Positions 1 through 9,919 of a DNA stretch of 64,000 bases are shown here, piece after piece. The notes beneath the pieces are model-generated. The model saw nothing but the letters and a program-made list of their open reading frames with translations. It ran no database searches and was not told the origin of the DNA. The number at the start of each line of letters is the position of its first letter. The first letter of the stretch is position 1. This DNA comes from Halopseudomonas nanhaiensis. Its GTDB lineage: Bacteria > Pseudomonadota > Gammaproteobacteria > Pseudomonadales > Pseudomonadaceae. The position numbers and the translations under genes were made by a program. Location of the stretch: the NCBI RefSeq assembly GCF_020025155.1, contig NZ_CP073751.1:1550001-1614000 (forward strand), given 5' to 3'.

Positions 1-308
1 AGCAGACCGCTGAAATCGTCTGCGCGCATATCGGCTTCGCCCGAGGAATCGCCACGGTGCCCTGGCTGACGCCCGACGACGAGCCATCGCAGTGTCTTGG
101 ATTTCTTGCCGAGCGGACCGAGGGCAACCTTTTGCTGGTAAGTCATCAACCGCTCGTCAGCCAGCTGGTAAGCCTACTGGTCGAGGGGCATCGACGGGGT
201 CACTATCCAATGCCTACGGCTGGCCTTGTTTGTCTGGACACGGATTTCATCGCGGCGGGTCTGAGTCACCTGCGGTGTATGAGCAATCCGGCCGAGGTCG
301 GCCGCTGA
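1..308 (+). CDS. sixA: Phosphohistidine phosphatase SixA, C-terminal part (truncated by window edge)
   Basis: The reading frame is open from base 3, so this is the 3' end of a gene starting outside the window. About 101 residues are visible. They include TAEIV near the start and the SHQPLVSQL segment, which in SixA holds the second active-site histidine; the first (RHG motif) lies upstream of the window. SixA removes phosphate from histidine of phosphotransfer domains. It ends 111 bases before the acyl-CoA ligase gene on the same strand. A GTG at 57 could be mistaken for a start but lies inside the domain. A different small histidine phosphatase of the same branch is possible. Confidence 0.75.
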   Translation, partial: QTAEIVCAHIGFARGIATVPWLTPDDEPSQCLGFLAERTEGNLLLVSHQPLVSQLVSLLVEGHRRGHYPMPTAGLVCLDTDFIAAGLSHLRCMSNPAEVGR

Positions 309-419
309 GCGCCTTCGCCTGTGGCTGGACGCGCGGACTGCAGGTACGATAGCGCATCACCCAAACAGGTGAGCTTTCGCTCGGCCTGACTAACAACAAT
401 AAGATCAAAGAGGTTATGC

Positions 420-2090
420 ATGGCAGAGAAGGCCAGGCCGACGGTGTCGTCGGCGCTCGAGGCGTTTTATCAGCGCGAACGTGCGCACCCCGAGAAAGTC
501 TATCTGGTCCAACCGCTTGCTGATGGGTCTGCGGTGTCGTACACCTGGGCCGCCGTCGGCGATCAGGCGCGACGGATGTCCGCCTACCTGCGCAGTCTCG
601 ATCTTCCTGTCGGAAGCCACATCGGTCTGTTGTCGCGCAACTGCGCGCACTGGATCATCGCAGATCTGGCAATCTGGATGGCCGGGCATGTTTCGGTACC
701 GGTCGATCCGACGCTGACTGCCGATTCAGTGCGTCAGGTTCTGGAGCACGCAGATTGCCGTGTCATATTCGTGGGCAAGCTGGATAACTGGCAGACGCTG
801 CGAGCGGGATTGCCCGAAGCGCTGCCATGGGTCGCCCTGCCACTGGCCCCGGAGGACCCGCACCTGCTGCCCTGGCAGAGTCTGGTCGATGCCAGCGAGC
901 CGTCGGCCGACGACCATGCGGTGGACCCGCAGAGTGTGGCAACGATCATCTACACCTCCGGTACGTCGGGGGTCCCGAAGGGTGTCATGCTCAGCTTCGC
1001 CAGCATGTACTACGCCGCCAACAATGGACTGCGACTGTTTACCATCACCGAAGACGACCGACTGCTGTCCTACCTGCCGCTGAGCAATGTTGCTGAACGC
1101 CAGTTTGTCGAAATTGCTTCGCTGCTGTCCGGTCAGACCATCTATTTCGTCCATAGCGCGCAGACGTTCGTCGAGGACAATCGGCGCGCTCGACCTACGG
1201 TATTTTTTGGCGTACCGAGGATCTGGCTGAAACTGCAGCAGAGTGTCTTGCAGCGGGTCCCGGGCGCGCTGCTCAAGGCGGCGGTCGGCATCCCTCTGGT
1301 CGGCACCGCACTGGCCCGGCAGGTGCTGGAGAGGCTCGGCTTCGACCAGATCCGCTATGCGGTGAGCGGTGCCGCACCGATCGATGATCAGCTGCTGCTC
1401 TGGTATCACAGCCTCGGTCTGAGCCTGGTGGAAATCTACGGCATGACGGAAAACGCCGGCTATTCCCATCTTGGCCGACCCAAACGCTTCAAGAGTGGCT
1501 GGATCGGGCTGCCCAATCCGGGCGTGGAGTGTCGCCTGTCAGCAGACGGCGAGTTGCTGGTACGCAGTCCGGCGAACATGCTCGGTTACTACAAGGACCC
1601 GGCGCGGACTGCCGAAGCGCTCGACGAGGACGGGTTTCTCCACACCGGTGACTGCGGTGAAATCGACAACGAAGGGTTTCTGCGTATCACCGGGCGCCGC
1701 AAGGACATTTTCAAGACCAGCAAGGGCCGTTATGTTGCCCCGGGTCCGATCGAAAAGCGTCTGCTCGCCCATCCGTATATCGAGCAGGCGTGTGTGGTGG
1801 GAACGCACCTGCCGCAACCCATCGCGCTTGTCAGACTGGAAGAGCAGACCACCGCCGGGATCAATCCCGTGCGGGTGGAGGAGACGTTGTCAGCAGCGCT
1901 CCTGAAGCTCAACGCCGAACTCAATCGGCAGGAGCAACTGGCCTGCCTTGTCGTCATTGCCGATGCGTGGACAGTCGAGGATGGATTCCTCACGCCCACC
2001 CTGAAACTGAAGCGGCACGTGGTCGAAGCGACTTATCAGGACCAGCTGGAGTTCTGGTCGGTCAGCGGCCGAACGATCGTGGTGCAATGA
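420..2090 (+). CDS. Long-chain fatty acid--CoA ligase family protein (AMP-binding)
   Basis: A 556-residue adenylate-forming enzyme expected to activate a fatty acid with ATP and then form the CoA thioester. The AMP-binding P-loop YTSGTSGVPKG lies near residues 178-188. EIYGMTE lies mid-protein, GRRKDIFKTSKG near residue 426, and a C-terminal LTPTLKLKR segment fits the catalytic lysine region. The KTSKGRYVAPGPIE stretch resembles the FAA1-type long-chain ligases (COG1022), not FadD. ATG at 420 is preceded by AAAGAGG with good spacing. An alpha/beta hydrolase follows 106 bases later, suggesting a lipid-related pair. Chain-length preference cannot be read from sequence. Confidence 0.88.
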   Translation: MAEKARPTVSSALEAFYQRERAHPEKVYLVQPLADGSAVSYTWAAVGDQARRMSAYLRSLDLPVGSHIGLLSRNCAHWIIADLAIWMAGHVSVPVDPTLTADSVRQVLEHADCRVIFVGKLDNWQTLRAGLPEALPWVALPLAPEDPHLLPWQSLVDASEPSADDHAVDPQSVATIIYTSGTSGVPKGVMLSFASMYYAANNGLRLFTITEDDRLLSYLPLSNVAERQFVEIASLLSGQTIYFVHSAQTFVEDNRRARPTVFFGVPRIWLKLQQSVLQRVPGALLKAAVGIPLVGTALARQVLERLGFDQIRYAVSGAAPIDDQLLLWYHSLGLSLVEIYGMTENAGYSHLGRPKRFKSGWIGLPNPGVECRLSADGELLVRSPANMLGYYKDPARTAEALDEDGFLHTGDCGEIDNEGFLRITGRRKDIFKTSKGRYVAPGPIEKRLLAHPYIEQACVVGTHLPQPIALVRLEEQTTAGINPVRVEETLSAALLKLNAELNRQEQLACLVVIADAWTVEDGFLTPTLKLKRHVVEATYQDQLEFWSVSGRTIVVQ

Positions 2091-2196
2091 TCGACGGCTG
2101 CTTATGCCTGTGCATTCACGCCGCGCTTCGTTGCTTGTCGGTTCCGCCGCCGGGCCTTAGATTCCCCGCAGACTAGCCCGATTCAGGTGGAGAACG

Positions 2197-3060
2197 ATGG
2201 ACTCTAACAGTCACGAAGTACGCTTTTCGCTACCTTCCATCGAGGTGGCGGCGAAGGTCTGGGGCGATCCCGATGGCCTGCCTGTCATTGGCCTGCACGG
2301 CTGGCTGGATAACGCCGCCACCTTTGATCTTGTCGCGCCGCATCTGCAGGGGGTGCACCTGGTCGCGCTGGATCTGGCCGGTCACGGGCTCTCGGGACAT
2401 CTGCCCGCAGGCGGCTACAGTCTCTGGCAGCAGGCGGCAACCGTTCTGCAGGTTGCCGAAGATCTGGGCTGGAAAAGGTTTGCATTACTCGGCCACTCGA
2501 TGGGCGCGATCATCAGCGGCATTCTGACCGGCAGCCTGCCGGACAGGATCATCGGCGCTGCGATGATCGATGGGCTGTTGCCGTTCACCTCCGAACCGGA
2601 CGATGCGCCGCGGCAAATGGCACGCTTCTTCGAGGCCAGCCTCTCCGTCGGCAACAAGCGCAAGCCGGTCTACAGCAACGTGGAGAAAGCGATCCGGGCG
2701 CGCATGCTGGGCGGCAATACCTCGTTGTCTCACCAGGCAGCCAGTTGTCTGGTGGAACGTGGGCTGATGCCGCACGACGGTGGCTGGACCTGGCGCACGG
2801 ACCCGCAGCTGATGCTTCCTTCACCGTTGCGTTTCACCAACCGTCATGCCGAAGCCTTCATCGAGGCTATCCGCAGCCCGGCGTGCGTGATCCTGGCCAC
2901 TCAGGGTGTGATGCACAAGCACCCGCAGGTGCTCGACCGTATCGAGCGCTTCGAGCACATCCAGCGACATCACATCGAGGGTGGGCATCATCTTCATCTC
3001 GAGGAGCAGGCGGCGGACGTCGCAACCATTCTTGACAATTTTTACCGAAGCCTTGCTTGA
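2197..3060 (+). CDS. Alpha/beta hydrolase
   Basis: A 287-residue alpha/beta-fold hydrolase. LHGWLDNAATF near residue 33 supplies the oxyanion-hole HG motif. The nucleophile elbow GHSMG puts the catalytic serine at residue 101, and EGGHHLHLE near residue 263 supplies the general-base histidine. No signal peptide is seen, so it is probably cytoplasmic. Start chosen at ATG 2197 with a GGTGGAGA ribosome-binding site. It lies downstream of the acyl-CoA ligase on the same strand and upstream of the DUF4892 gene. The substrate is unknown; esters or thioesters are plausible. Confidence 0.85.
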   Translation: MDSNSHEVRFSLPSIEVAAKVWGDPDGLPVIGLHGWLDNAATFDLVAPHLQGVHLVALDLAGHGLSGHLPAGGYSLWQQAATVLQVAEDLGWKRFALLGHSMGAIISGILTGSLPDRIIGAAMIDGLLPFTSEPDDAPRQMARFFEASLSVGNKRKPVYSNVEKAIRARMLGGNTSLSHQAASCLVERGLMPHDGGWTWRTDPQLMLPSPLRFTNRHAEAFIEAIRSPACVILATQGVMHKHPQVLDRIERFEHIQRHHIEGGHHLHLEEQAADVATILDNFYRSLA

Positions 3061-3136
3061 CCCGATGCGGTTGCTGGGCAAGGCTGTCGGATAAAGCGTA
3101 GGCGCCGCAAGCCGGCGTCCGCCCCAAGGAGAGTCA

Positions 3137-3967
3137 ATGCCATCCCGAAGTCGAGTAGCCGGACTTGCCGCAGGTCTGAGCATACTGCTGACAAGCCTTG
3201 CCGCCGTGTCCGCCGAAGAGCGCAGCGACGCCGTGATCGAGCCATTCCCGCGGGCCGAGCTGGTTCAGGAACGCAAGCTCGATGATGCCGACCACGGCGT
3301 GGTTCTCGGCAACATCCGTCGCATCAACAACCAGCTGCGTGCTGAACGGGAAGTCCGTGCCGTGGGTGATCTGCTGCGCCTGACCTGGCGTATTCCCGAC
3401 GGCCATAGTGCATCGGAAGCCTTCCTCCATGCCAAGCAGCAATTGCTTGATCAGCCGCATACCATGCTGTTTTTCTGTGAGGCGCGCGAATGTGGCAGTA
3501 GCAGCCTCTGGGCGAATCAGGTGTTCGGCTTCTCGCGGTTGTACGGCCCGGAAGACAATCAGGCCTATGTGGCCATCCGGCTTGATGGCGAGCCGCAGCG
3601 ATTTGTCAGCCTCTATTCGATTACCCGGGGCAATCGCCACGTCTATCTGCATCTCGATCAGTTCACGCCGTCCGAGCCGGTTCTGACGCCGCTGTATCCA
3701 ACGCCATCAACACTCATAAAGCTGTTACGTACTGACGGAGAGCTGCTACTTCCCGAACTGGACCTCAGCGACGCGGACAGCGCCCAGTCACGGACCTGGC
3801 TGGAGCTGCTCAATCGCACTCTACGGTCCGATACGCGGCTGCGGGTCGTGCTGCACGGGAAGGACGCCGGGGCCGTCGCACAGTCGCTGCGTGATCTGGG
3901 CCTGCGCGGACAACGCGTTGAAATCGGCGAAACCGGGGAGTCCGGTCTGCGCATCGAGCGGCTCTGA
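3137..3967 (+). CDS. DUF4892 domain-containing exported protein
   Basis: A 276-residue protein with an N-terminal signal peptide (positively charged start, hydrophobic stretch to about residue 24, likely cut after AVSA). The segment starting FPRAELVQE and the motif FFCEARECGSSSLWAN with two cysteines near residues 113 and 118, followed by LYGPEDNQAY, match the DUF4892 family of Pseudomonas-type envelope proteins. The two cysteines could form a disulfide in the periplasm. AAGGAGA precedes ATG 3137. It converges on the acylase gene with a gap of only four bases. Function unknown. Confidence 0.82.
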   Translation: MPSRSRVAGLAAGLSILLTSLAAVSAEERSDAVIEPFPRAELVQERKLDDADHGVVLGNIRRINNQLRAEREVRAVGDLLRLTWRIPDGHSASEAFLHAKQQLLDQPHTMLFFCEARECGSSSLWANQVFGFSRLYGPEDNQAYVAIRLDGEPQRFVSLYSITRGNRHVYLHLDQFTPSEPVLTPLYPTPSTLIKLLRTDGELLLPELDLSDADSAQSRTWLELLNRTLRSDTRLRVVLHGKDAGAVAQSLRDLGLRGQRVEIGETGESGLRIERL

Positions 3968-3971
3968 CCGC

Positions 3972-6404
3972 TCAGCGCGGTCGCCGCCCGCTCGGCTTCA
4001 GCTCCAGGCGATCCGGTAACGCCTCGATCGCCTGCCAATCGAACAATTCAGCGCGATAACGTCCTTCGTTGAAGGCCTCGGCCTGATCGGCGTAATGTCT
4101 GTCCAGCGGGTTGCCCGACTGTCCGAGAGGGTTGATGCCCAGCCCGGCCTCGACGTCCGCCAGATCGATCAGGCGACGAGTCGACGGGCCGGTCTCTACC
4201 TGATAGGACCCTTCGCCCAGTGGGAAGCGCATGTTGTTGAGCGTCTCCCGACCACCATCTATCGCGACCGGTTCGGTGCTCAAGCGGCCGGCGAAGGGTA
4301 GCCTGCCGTCCAGCGGATGCGTGTGCTGCAGCGACGCGACCCGGGACCAGCGCCAGTCGTCGGGCTCGCTACCCAGCTCGCCGGCCAACGACTCGATGGT
4401 TTGAGCCCAGGCGTATTCCACGGTCGCCTGGCGTCCGTCGCGGGTAGGTTGCTCGCGGTTGTCCCACCAGGGCGAGGCCGGCGTCCAGAACAGCTGGGCC
4501 AGGCTCTTCTGCGCCATGTTGGTATTGCGGAAGAACTCGTACTGCGCTCCGAGTTCATCTGCGAACAGCGCCCGCATCAGATTTTCCTCCCAGCGCTGGA
4601 AGATCGTGGCGCCCACGCTGTTGCGGTCAAATGAGCCGTCCCACTGTGCCAGCAGCTCCGCAGCCCGTGCAGCCGGCTGGCGAAGCGCCCCATCTACCAG
4701 CTCCGGGCGCAGCAGCGGCAGGACATCGGCAACCATGGCCTGAGCCCTGGGCCGCCGGTTGTCCATTTGCATGGCCTTGAAATCCAGCAGATTCAAAGGC
4801 CGGTCTACATCCAGCAGCTCGGCAATGCGATCGGCGCGATCGGCAGGGGCGTAGTAGCCAGGCAACACCCTCCGCGGATTACTGGTGCCAGGAGGATTGT
4901 TCGCGCTCCAAATCTGCCCGCTGCGCGGATTGATCTCCTTCGGGTTGGCGCTGAATGGCTGATAACCCATGAACTCGTCACGTTCGGCAGCGCCGCTGAG
5001 CAGTGCGAAACCGTTGTTGCTGTCCGGCCAGCTCTTGATGCGGCCGATGGTCCATTTGGCGATGTTGTTCTCTACATCGGCATAAATGACGTTCAAACCG
5101 GGAGACCAGTGTTTTGCCGCCGCCTCCTCGAATTCGGCCATGCTCTCGGCCCGTGAGAAGCCATGGAAGGCTTCGGTGGAGTCACTCTGCGGGTCGAGGA
5201 ACGTCCAGAACAGGCTGACCGGTCGGCGGTCGGCACCCTGCTGAGGTCCGCCGGGCTGATCGTTGATGATTGGTCCGCGGCGGGAGCTGTACATACGCAC
5301 CAGCCGGTCTTCCTGACCGCGGATGCGGATCACTTCCTCATGCTGCTGCAGGGCCTTCCAGCGACCGCGATCCCAGATCTCCCGGGCATTGTCCGGATTG
5401 ACCCGCTCGCGGTAGAAGTCCACCTCGTCATTCATCAGCATGGTCAGGCCCCAGCTGTGGTGGCGAGTGTGTCCCAATAGCGCGAAGGGCAGGCCGGCCA
5501 GAAAATGCCCGTACACCTCATGCTCCGGTGTACGGATATGGGCTTCGTACCACACCGCCGGTATTGCGAAGCCAATGTGTGGATCATTGGCCAGCATGGG
5601 CATGCCGCTTTGGCTGCGGCTGCCGTTGACCGCCCAGGCATTGCTGCCCATGAACTGGCCGGCCGGCAGGTACCGCTCTACCTGCGCCAACTGCTCCAAG
5701 ACCGGGGTCAGCGCGGAAATCTGCCCTGACGGAGGCGATACGGGACTCCGTCGGTTGGTCGGCCAGCCTGGCACCAGATCACGCATGTGGCGTTCGCCGA
5801 GGGTGCCCCGGACGTGGTCAACCAGGGCGTCGGTCTTGAAAGCTTCAGCGAAGGAGTACGCCATGTAACCCATCACATGGGCGATATCCGGCAAGGTGAA
5901 GTAGTCAGGGCTGGTCAGCAGCAGCCGGTATTCCGGCGGCATCCTGCCGCTGTCGATGTACTGGTTGATGCCATCCTGATAGGCCTTGATGAGTTTTACG
6001 TGTGCAGCGTCCGGTTGGCTCTCCAGCCGCTCGGCATAGTCTCTGGCATAACGGCTGATACCCAGGGTGCGAAAGAACCGGTCGGTGGCGAAGGACTCGT
6101 GCCCGAAAAGTTCCGACAGCCGGCCGGCGCCGATCCGGCGTAGCAGATCCATCTGAAACAGACGGTCCTGCGCATGCAGGTAGCCCAGCGCGCGGTAGGC
6201 GTCAGCGTCATTGCCGGCATTGATGTGCGGCACGCCCCAGGCGTCGTAATACACGGTCACCGGCTGGGTGAGGCCGGATAGCGTCAGCTCCCCGGAGCGC
6301 TGCGCCTGGGTGTTGCGAAAAGCCCACAGACCCGCGGCAGCGATCAGTGCAGCGATGAGCAGAAGGAGGGCTACAAGCTTGAGCAGGAAACGGCGCTGTA
6401 TCAC
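3972..6404 (-). CDS. Penicillin acylase family protein (Ntn hydrolase)
   Basis: An 810-residue amidohydrolase precursor of the penicillin G acylase / acyl-homoserine-lactone acylase superfamily. After a membrane-spanning or signal segment near residues 6-26, the alpha part contains DAWGVPHI and GYLHAQDRLFQMDLLRR. The mature beta subunit should begin at the serine of GSNAWAV (about residue 254), the N-terminal nucleophile freed by self-cleavage. These enzymes act outside the cytoplasm on N-acyl amides. I chose GTG 6404, with AAGG upstream and placed just before the hydrophobic segment; the frame can be extended to a TTG at 6479, which would leave 13 bases to the divergent patatin gene. Substrate (beta-lactam, acyl-homoserine lactone or other) is not determinable. 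Confidence 0.86.
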   Translation of the reverse strand: MIQRRFLLKLVALLLLIAALIAAAGLWAFRNTQAQRSGELTLSGLTQPVTVYYDAWGVPHINAGNDADAYRALGYLHAQDRLFQMDLLRRIGAGRLSELFGHESFATDRFFRTLGISRYARDYAERLESQPDAAHVKLIKAYQDGINQYIDSGRMPPEYRLLLTSPDYFTLPDIAHVMGYMAYSFAEAFKTDALVDHVRGTLGERHMRDLVPGWPTNRRSPVSPPSGQISALTPVLEQLAQVERYLPAGQFMGSNAWAVNGSRSQSGMPMLANDPHIGFAIPAVWYEAHIRTPEHEVYGHFLAGLPFALLGHTRHHSWGLTMLMNDEVDFYRERVNPDNAREIWDRGRWKALQQHEEVIRIRGQEDRLVRMYSSRRGPIINDQPGGPQQGADRRPVSLFWTFLDPQSDSTEAFHGFSRAESMAEFEEAAAKHWSPGLNVIYADVENNIAKWTIGRIKSWPDSNNGFALLSGAAERDEFMGYQPFSANPKEINPRSGQIWSANNPPGTSNPRRVLPGYYAPADRADRIAELLDVDRPLNLLDFKAMQMDNRRPRAQAMVADVLPLLRPELVDGALRQPAARAAELLAQWDGSFDRNSVGATIFQRWEENLMRALFADELGAQYEFFRNTNMAQKSLAQLFWTPASPWWDNREQPTRDGRQATVEYAWAQTIESLAGELGSEPDDWRWSRVASLQHTHPLDGRLPFAGRLSTEPVAIDGGRETLNNMRFPLGEGSYQVETGPSTRRLIDLADVEAGLGINPLGQSGNPLDRHYADQAEAFNEGRYRAELFDWQAIEALPDRLELKPSGRRPR

Positions 6405-6492
6405 AGGGTGCCTTGTATTGAAGCAGACGAAGCCGGCATCATGCTGAGAGAGCCATTCGGCGTCAATCGGGATTCGCAACAGGGAAAGGCTA

Positions 6493-7494
6493 ATGGGAAA
6501 AAGCGTTGCGCTGGTGCTGGGCAGTGGCGGTGCCCGAGGGTATGCACATATCGGTGCGATCGCGGAGATCGAGCGGCGCGGCTATGAGATCAGCTGCATC
6601 GCGGGCTGCTCGATGGGCGCGGTGGTTGGCGGCATTTATGCCGCCGGCGGGCTGGAAGCGTATGAGGAATGGGTGTCGGGTCTCGATTATCTGGATGTGT
6701 TGCGCCTGGTGGATATCGGGTTCGGCAGTCTGGGAGCGATACGCGGAGAGAAGGTGTTCGGCCGCATTCGCGAGATCCTCGGCGATGTCAGGATCGAGGA
6801 TCTGCCGATCTCCTTCACCGCGGTCGCGACGGATCTGACCAACCAGCAGGAAGTGTGGTTTCAGGAAGGGTGCCTGCACCAGGCAATGCGCGCCTCGGCC
6901 GCAATCCCCAGCCTGTTTTCCCCTGTGCGCCAGGGCACACGCGTGCTGGTCGATGGCGGGTTGCTCAATCCGCTGCCGATCGTCCCGGTCGTGTCCTCCC
7001 ACTGCGACCTGATCATGGCGGTCAATCTGAACGCGATTCACAGCGGTGGCTATGTGCTGCCGTTGATCGAGCGCCCCGCACCCATTCGCCAGCAATGGGA
7101 CCAGTTGCTGGAAAATCTAAGTCCGCGCAGCTGGATGGGCCGCCGTGAAGGGGAGGCGGTAGACGTGCTGGACGCTCTCGAGACAGCGGAGCTGGAGCCA
7201 CCGGCTGAGGCAGCAGCCAAGCGCCGGCGTGACGAGCATGCGCCGGTCGAGGTCGAGGAGCACGTGGGGCCGGCGAGCATGCTCGATCTGGTCAACCTGT
7301 CCTTCGAAACCATGCAGGCTTCATTGACCCAATACAAGATTGCCGGTTACCCGCCGGACCTGGTGATCGATATTCCCAAGCGCCTCAGCCGCTTCTTCGA
7401 CTTCCACAGGGCGCCCGAGCTGATCGAACTTGGTCGGCTCGTGACCAGCGACACGCTGGACCGTTTCGAAGGCCGGCAGTCGCCGCACGCGTAG
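6493..7494 (+). CDS. Patatin-like phospholipase family protein
   Basis: A 333-residue serine-aspartate lipase. The glycine-rich oxyanion motif [12 protein letters not shown] is at residues 10-21, the nucleophile in GCSMG at serine 40, and the catalytic aspartate in VDGG near residue 154. It resembles the RssA/YlbK-type single-domain patatins with no signal peptide, so action at the inner face of the membrane is likely. GGGAAAGG lies before ATG 6493. The region between residues 215 and 255 is charged and alanine-rich, probably a linker before the C-terminal helices. It is divergent from the acylase gene. Confidence 0.88.
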   Translation: MGKSVALVLGSGGARGYAHIGAIAEIERRGYEISCIAGCSMGAVVGGIYAAGGLEAYEEWVSGLDYLDVLRLVDIGFGSLGAIRGEKVFGRIREILGDVRIEDLPISFTAVATDLTNQQEVWFQEGCLHQAMRASAAIPSLFSPVRQGTRVLVDGGLLNPLPIVPVVSSHCDLIMAVNLNAIHSGGYVLPLIERPAPIRQQWDQLLENLSPRSWMGRREGEAVDVLDALETAELEPPAEAAAKRRRDEHAPVEVEEHVGPASMLDLVNLSFETMQASLTQYKIAGYPPDLVIDIPKRLSRFFDFHRAPELIELGRLVTSDTLDRFEGRQSPHA

Positions 7495-7514
7495 GCCGCT
7501 ACCGCTCAGCCTGC

Positions 7515-7520
7515 TAGAAT
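7515..7520 (+). promoter_or_regulatory. Possible -10 element (TAGAAT) upstream of selD
   Basis: TAGAAT followed by GCGCGGC lies 30 bases before the selD ATG. The same TAGAATG string precedes prmB (11591) and cvpA (40116). A convincing -35 hexamer is not visible at 16-18 bases upstream, so this is a weak call. Confidence 0.3.
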
Positions 7521-7549
7521 GCGCGGCTGGTTTTCAGCGAGAGAGCGCC

Positions 7550-8587
7550 ATGACACAGCAGATCCGACTCACCGAATACAGCCATGGCGCCGGGTGCGGC
7601 TGCAAGATCGCGCCGAGAGTGCTCGACGAGATCCTTGCGGTCGGGCAGCCGGGGCCGGCGTTTGCCAACCTCTGGGTCGGCAATGACAGCCGCGATGATG
7701 CTGCCGTCTTCGGTCTGGATAACGACCAGGGAATCATCAGCACCACCGACTTTTTCATGCCGATCGTCGATGATGCCTTCGACTTCGGCCGCATCGCCGC
7801 GACCAATGCCATCAGCGACATCTACGCAATGGGCGGTTCGCCGCTGATGGCGATCGCCATCCTCGGTTGGCCCGTAAACCTGCTGCCTCCCGCGCTGGCC
7901 GGTGAAGTGGTGGCTGGCGCCCGTTCGGTATGTACCGAGGCCGGCATGCCTCTGGCGGGTGGGCATTCGATCGATGCACCCGAGCCGATCTTCGGTCTGG
8001 CCGTGACCGGTGTGGTACGCCGCCCTCATCTCAAGCGCAACGACACGGCCCGGCCCGGGGCGCGCCTGTATCTGACCAAGCCGCTGGGCATTGGTATTCT
8101 GACCACCGCCGAAAAGCAGAAGAAGCTGCGCGCGGACGACATCGGCGTCGCCCGTGATCTGATGTGTCAGCTCAACCGTATCGGCGCCCGATTCGCCACG
8201 CTCGAGGGCGTGCAGGCGATGACCGATGTGACTGGGTTCGGTCTGCTCGGGCATCTGGTCGAGATGGCCGAAGGGTCCGGCGTCAAGGCGCGCATCGAGT
8301 ACGCCCGGGTGCCCCGTCTGGCCAGTGCCGAACACTATCTGGCCGAGGGCTGCGTGCCGGGTGGAACCGGTCGAAACTTCGCCAGTTACGGCCACAAGGT
8401 GGCGGAGCTTGCCCAAGGGTGGCGCAACCTGCTGTGTGATCCACAAACCAGCGGTGGCCTGCTGGTGGCAGTTGATCCTGTCGCAGAGGCGCAGTTTCTT
8501 GACCTTGCGAGCGCGGAAGGCCTGCGGCTCGAAGCCATCGGCGAGTGCCTCCCCTCCGATGGCGGTGCCTGGGTCGAGGTGGTCTGA
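7550..8587 (+). CDS. selD: Selenide, water dikinase (selenophosphate synthetase)
   Basis: A 345-residue enzyme that makes selenophosphate from selenide and ATP. The N-terminal motif [11 protein letters not shown] has cysteine 16 and lysine 19 at the positions of the E. coli active-site pair Cys17/Lys20; the protein uses cysteine, not selenocysteine, here. [11 protein letters not shown] and the TSGGLLVAV region follow as in the family. GAGAG precedes ATG 7550. The stop codon overlaps the selU start by one base (TGATG), so the selenophosphate made is most directly linked to tRNA selenation. Confidence 0.97.
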   Translation: MTQQIRLTEYSHGAGCGCKIAPRVLDEILAVGQPGPAFANLWVGNDSRDDAAVFGLDNDQGIISTTDFFMPIVDDAFDFGRIAATNAISDIYAMGGSPLMAIAILGWPVNLLPPALAGEVVAGARSVCTEAGMPLAGGHSIDAPEPIFGLAVTGVVRRPHLKRNDTARPGARLYLTKPLGIGILTTAEKQKKLRADDIGVARDLMCQLNRIGARFATLEGVQAMTDVTGFGLLGHLVEMAEGSGVKARIEYARVPRLASAEHYLAEGCVPGGTGRNFASYGHKVAELAQGWRNLLCDPQTSGGLLVAVDPVAEAQFLDLASAEGLRLEAIGECLPSDGGAWVEVV

Positions 8588-9708
8588 TGCGCGGCAACAC
8601 GGAGGACTTCCGTCAGCTTTTCCTGTCCGGCACGCCGTTGATGGATGTGCGTGCGCCCATCGAGTTCGCCAAGGGCGCGTTCCCCAATGCGCAGAACCGG
8701 CCATTGATGAACGATGGCGAGCGGCAGAAGGTAGGTATCTGCTACAAGGAGCAGGGCCAGCAGGCGGCAATTGATCTGGGCAACACGCTGGTGCGCGGCA
8801 AGATCAAGCAACAGCGCATCGATCAGTGGCGCGCATTCGCCGAAGCCAACCCGAACGGCTATCTCTATTGTTTCCGTGGCGGCCTGCGCTCGCAGATCGT
8901 GCAGCAATGGCTTGCGGAAGCGGGCGTGGAGTACCCGCGGGTGGTCGGCGGCTACAAGGCGATGCGACGTTTTCTGATCGATACACTTGATCATGCGGTA
9001 GCCGAGTGCCCCCTCACGCTGGTGGCGGGCCTGACGGGCACCGGCAAGACCGAAGTCATTGCGGCGCTCGACCACAGCCTGGATCTCGAGGGGCATGCTC
9101 ACCACCGTGGCTCGAGTTTTGGTCGCCACGCCACGCCGCAGCCGGGGCAGATCGATTTCGAGAACCGTCTGGCGATCGAGGCCCTGCACGTGCTCGAAGC
9201 AGGCCACCGCTCCCTGGTACTCGAGGATGAAGGGCGGATAGTCGGCAGCTGCTCGGTTCCGGTCGAACTGTTCCGCACAATGCAGGCGGCGCCCCTGGTG
9301 TGGCTCGATGACAGTTTTGATAACCGCGTCAGCCGTATCCTGGGTGACTATGTTATCGACATGCAGGCCGAGTTCGACGAGCTGTATCCTGAGGAGCCGG
9401 ACAGAGCGTTCGCTGCCCTCTCCGAGCATCTGCTGGGTAGTCTGCTGCGCATTCGCAAACGCCTTGGCGGAGAACGTCATCAGCAGCTGGAGGCGCTTAT
9501 GCAGGCTGCGCTCGACGTGCACCAGCGGACCGGCGACGAGCAGGAACACCGCGCCTGGATTGCCGCGCTGCTGGAGCATTATTACGACCCGATGTACGCC
9601 TATCAGCGATCCGGCAAGGAGGAGCGCGTTGTATTCAGCGGTACCCAGGATGAGGTGATCGATTATCTGCGGGCCCAGCGCCCGGCTCAGTCCGGACCTG
9701 GCGTCTGA
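8587..9708 (+). CDS. selU: tRNA 2-selenouridine synthase
   Basis: A 373-residue enzyme (also called MnmH/YbbB) that replaces sulfur by selenium in 2-thiouridine at the wobble position of tRNAs for Lys, Glu and Gln, via geranylated tRNA. The N-terminal rhodanese domain has its cysteine 95 in [11 protein letters not shown]-loop GLTGTGKTE follows at about 148-156. ATG at 8587 shares its A with the selD stop, which fixes the start; an in-frame ATG at 8545 lies inside selD and is not needed. Confidence 0.95.
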   Translation: MRGNTEDFRQLFLSGTPLMDVRAPIEFAKGAFPNAQNRPLMNDGERQKVGICYKEQGQQAAIDLGNTLVRGKIKQQRIDQWRAFAEANPNGYLYCFRGGLRSQIVQQWLAEAGVEYPRVVGGYKAMRRFLIDTLDHAVAECPLTLVAGLTGTGKTEVIAALDHSLDLEGHAHHRGSSFGRHATPQPGQIDFENRLAIEALHVLEAGHRSLVLEDEGRIVGSCSVPVELFRTMQAAPLVWLDDSFDNRVSRILGDYVIDMQAEFDELYPEEPDRAFAALSEHLLGSLLRIRKRLGGERHQQLEALMQAALDVHQRTGDEQEHRAWIAALLEHYYDPMYAYQRSGKEERVVFSGTQDEVIDYLRAQRPAQSGPGV

Positions 9709-9724
9709 CAGGGCGGCCGATATC

Positions 9725-9765
9725 GTGCCTGCGTGGCAAAGCCGTTCCTGCGGGACCGGCGGTTG
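9725..9765 (-). repeat. Possible degenerate REP-like sequence
   Basis: On the minus strand this gap reads CCGCAGGAACGGCTTTGCC, then a repeat of the CGCAGGCA theme, which resembles the GTAGGAGCGGCTTTGCC core of Pseudomonas REP elements. Only one degenerate copy is seen and it lacks a clean hairpin. Low confidence. Confidence 0.25.
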
Positions 9766-9865
9766 ACGTGGCACCCTCATGAGCAGCGGCGGTGACTGAT
9801 ATCAAGCGCACGGATATAGCGTGAACACTCGCAAGAATCTGGTCGGTTTCTGACGAATCCTCTCG

Positions 9866-9871
9866 TATGAT
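9866..9871 (+). promoter_or_regulatory. Possible -10 element (TATGAT) of the SDR gene
   Basis: TATGAT differs from the consensus by one base and lies just upstream of the 18-base palindrome and 48 bases before the GTG start. No good -35 hexamer is seen at the proper distance. Confidence 0.35.
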
Positions 9872-9880
9872 CTTCGCATT

Positions 9881-9898
9881 TGCCGACGTTCGTCGGCA
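9881..9898. promoter_or_regulatory. Perfect 18-base inverted repeat upstream of an SDR gene
   Basis: TGCCGACG-TT-CGTCGGCA is a perfect palindrome with 8-base arms, located between the TATGAT element and the ribosome-binding site GGGGGAG of the SDR gene. The position suits an operator just after a transcription start, or a 5' UTR hairpin. The binding factor is unknown. Confidence 0.5.
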
Positions 9899-9919
9899 GC
9901 GCATGGGGGAGACTGCGAA

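Noticed and set aside
8386-9780. A 464-residue open frame antisense to selD/selU
   Set aside because: Shadow frame opposite two confident genes, without domain features.
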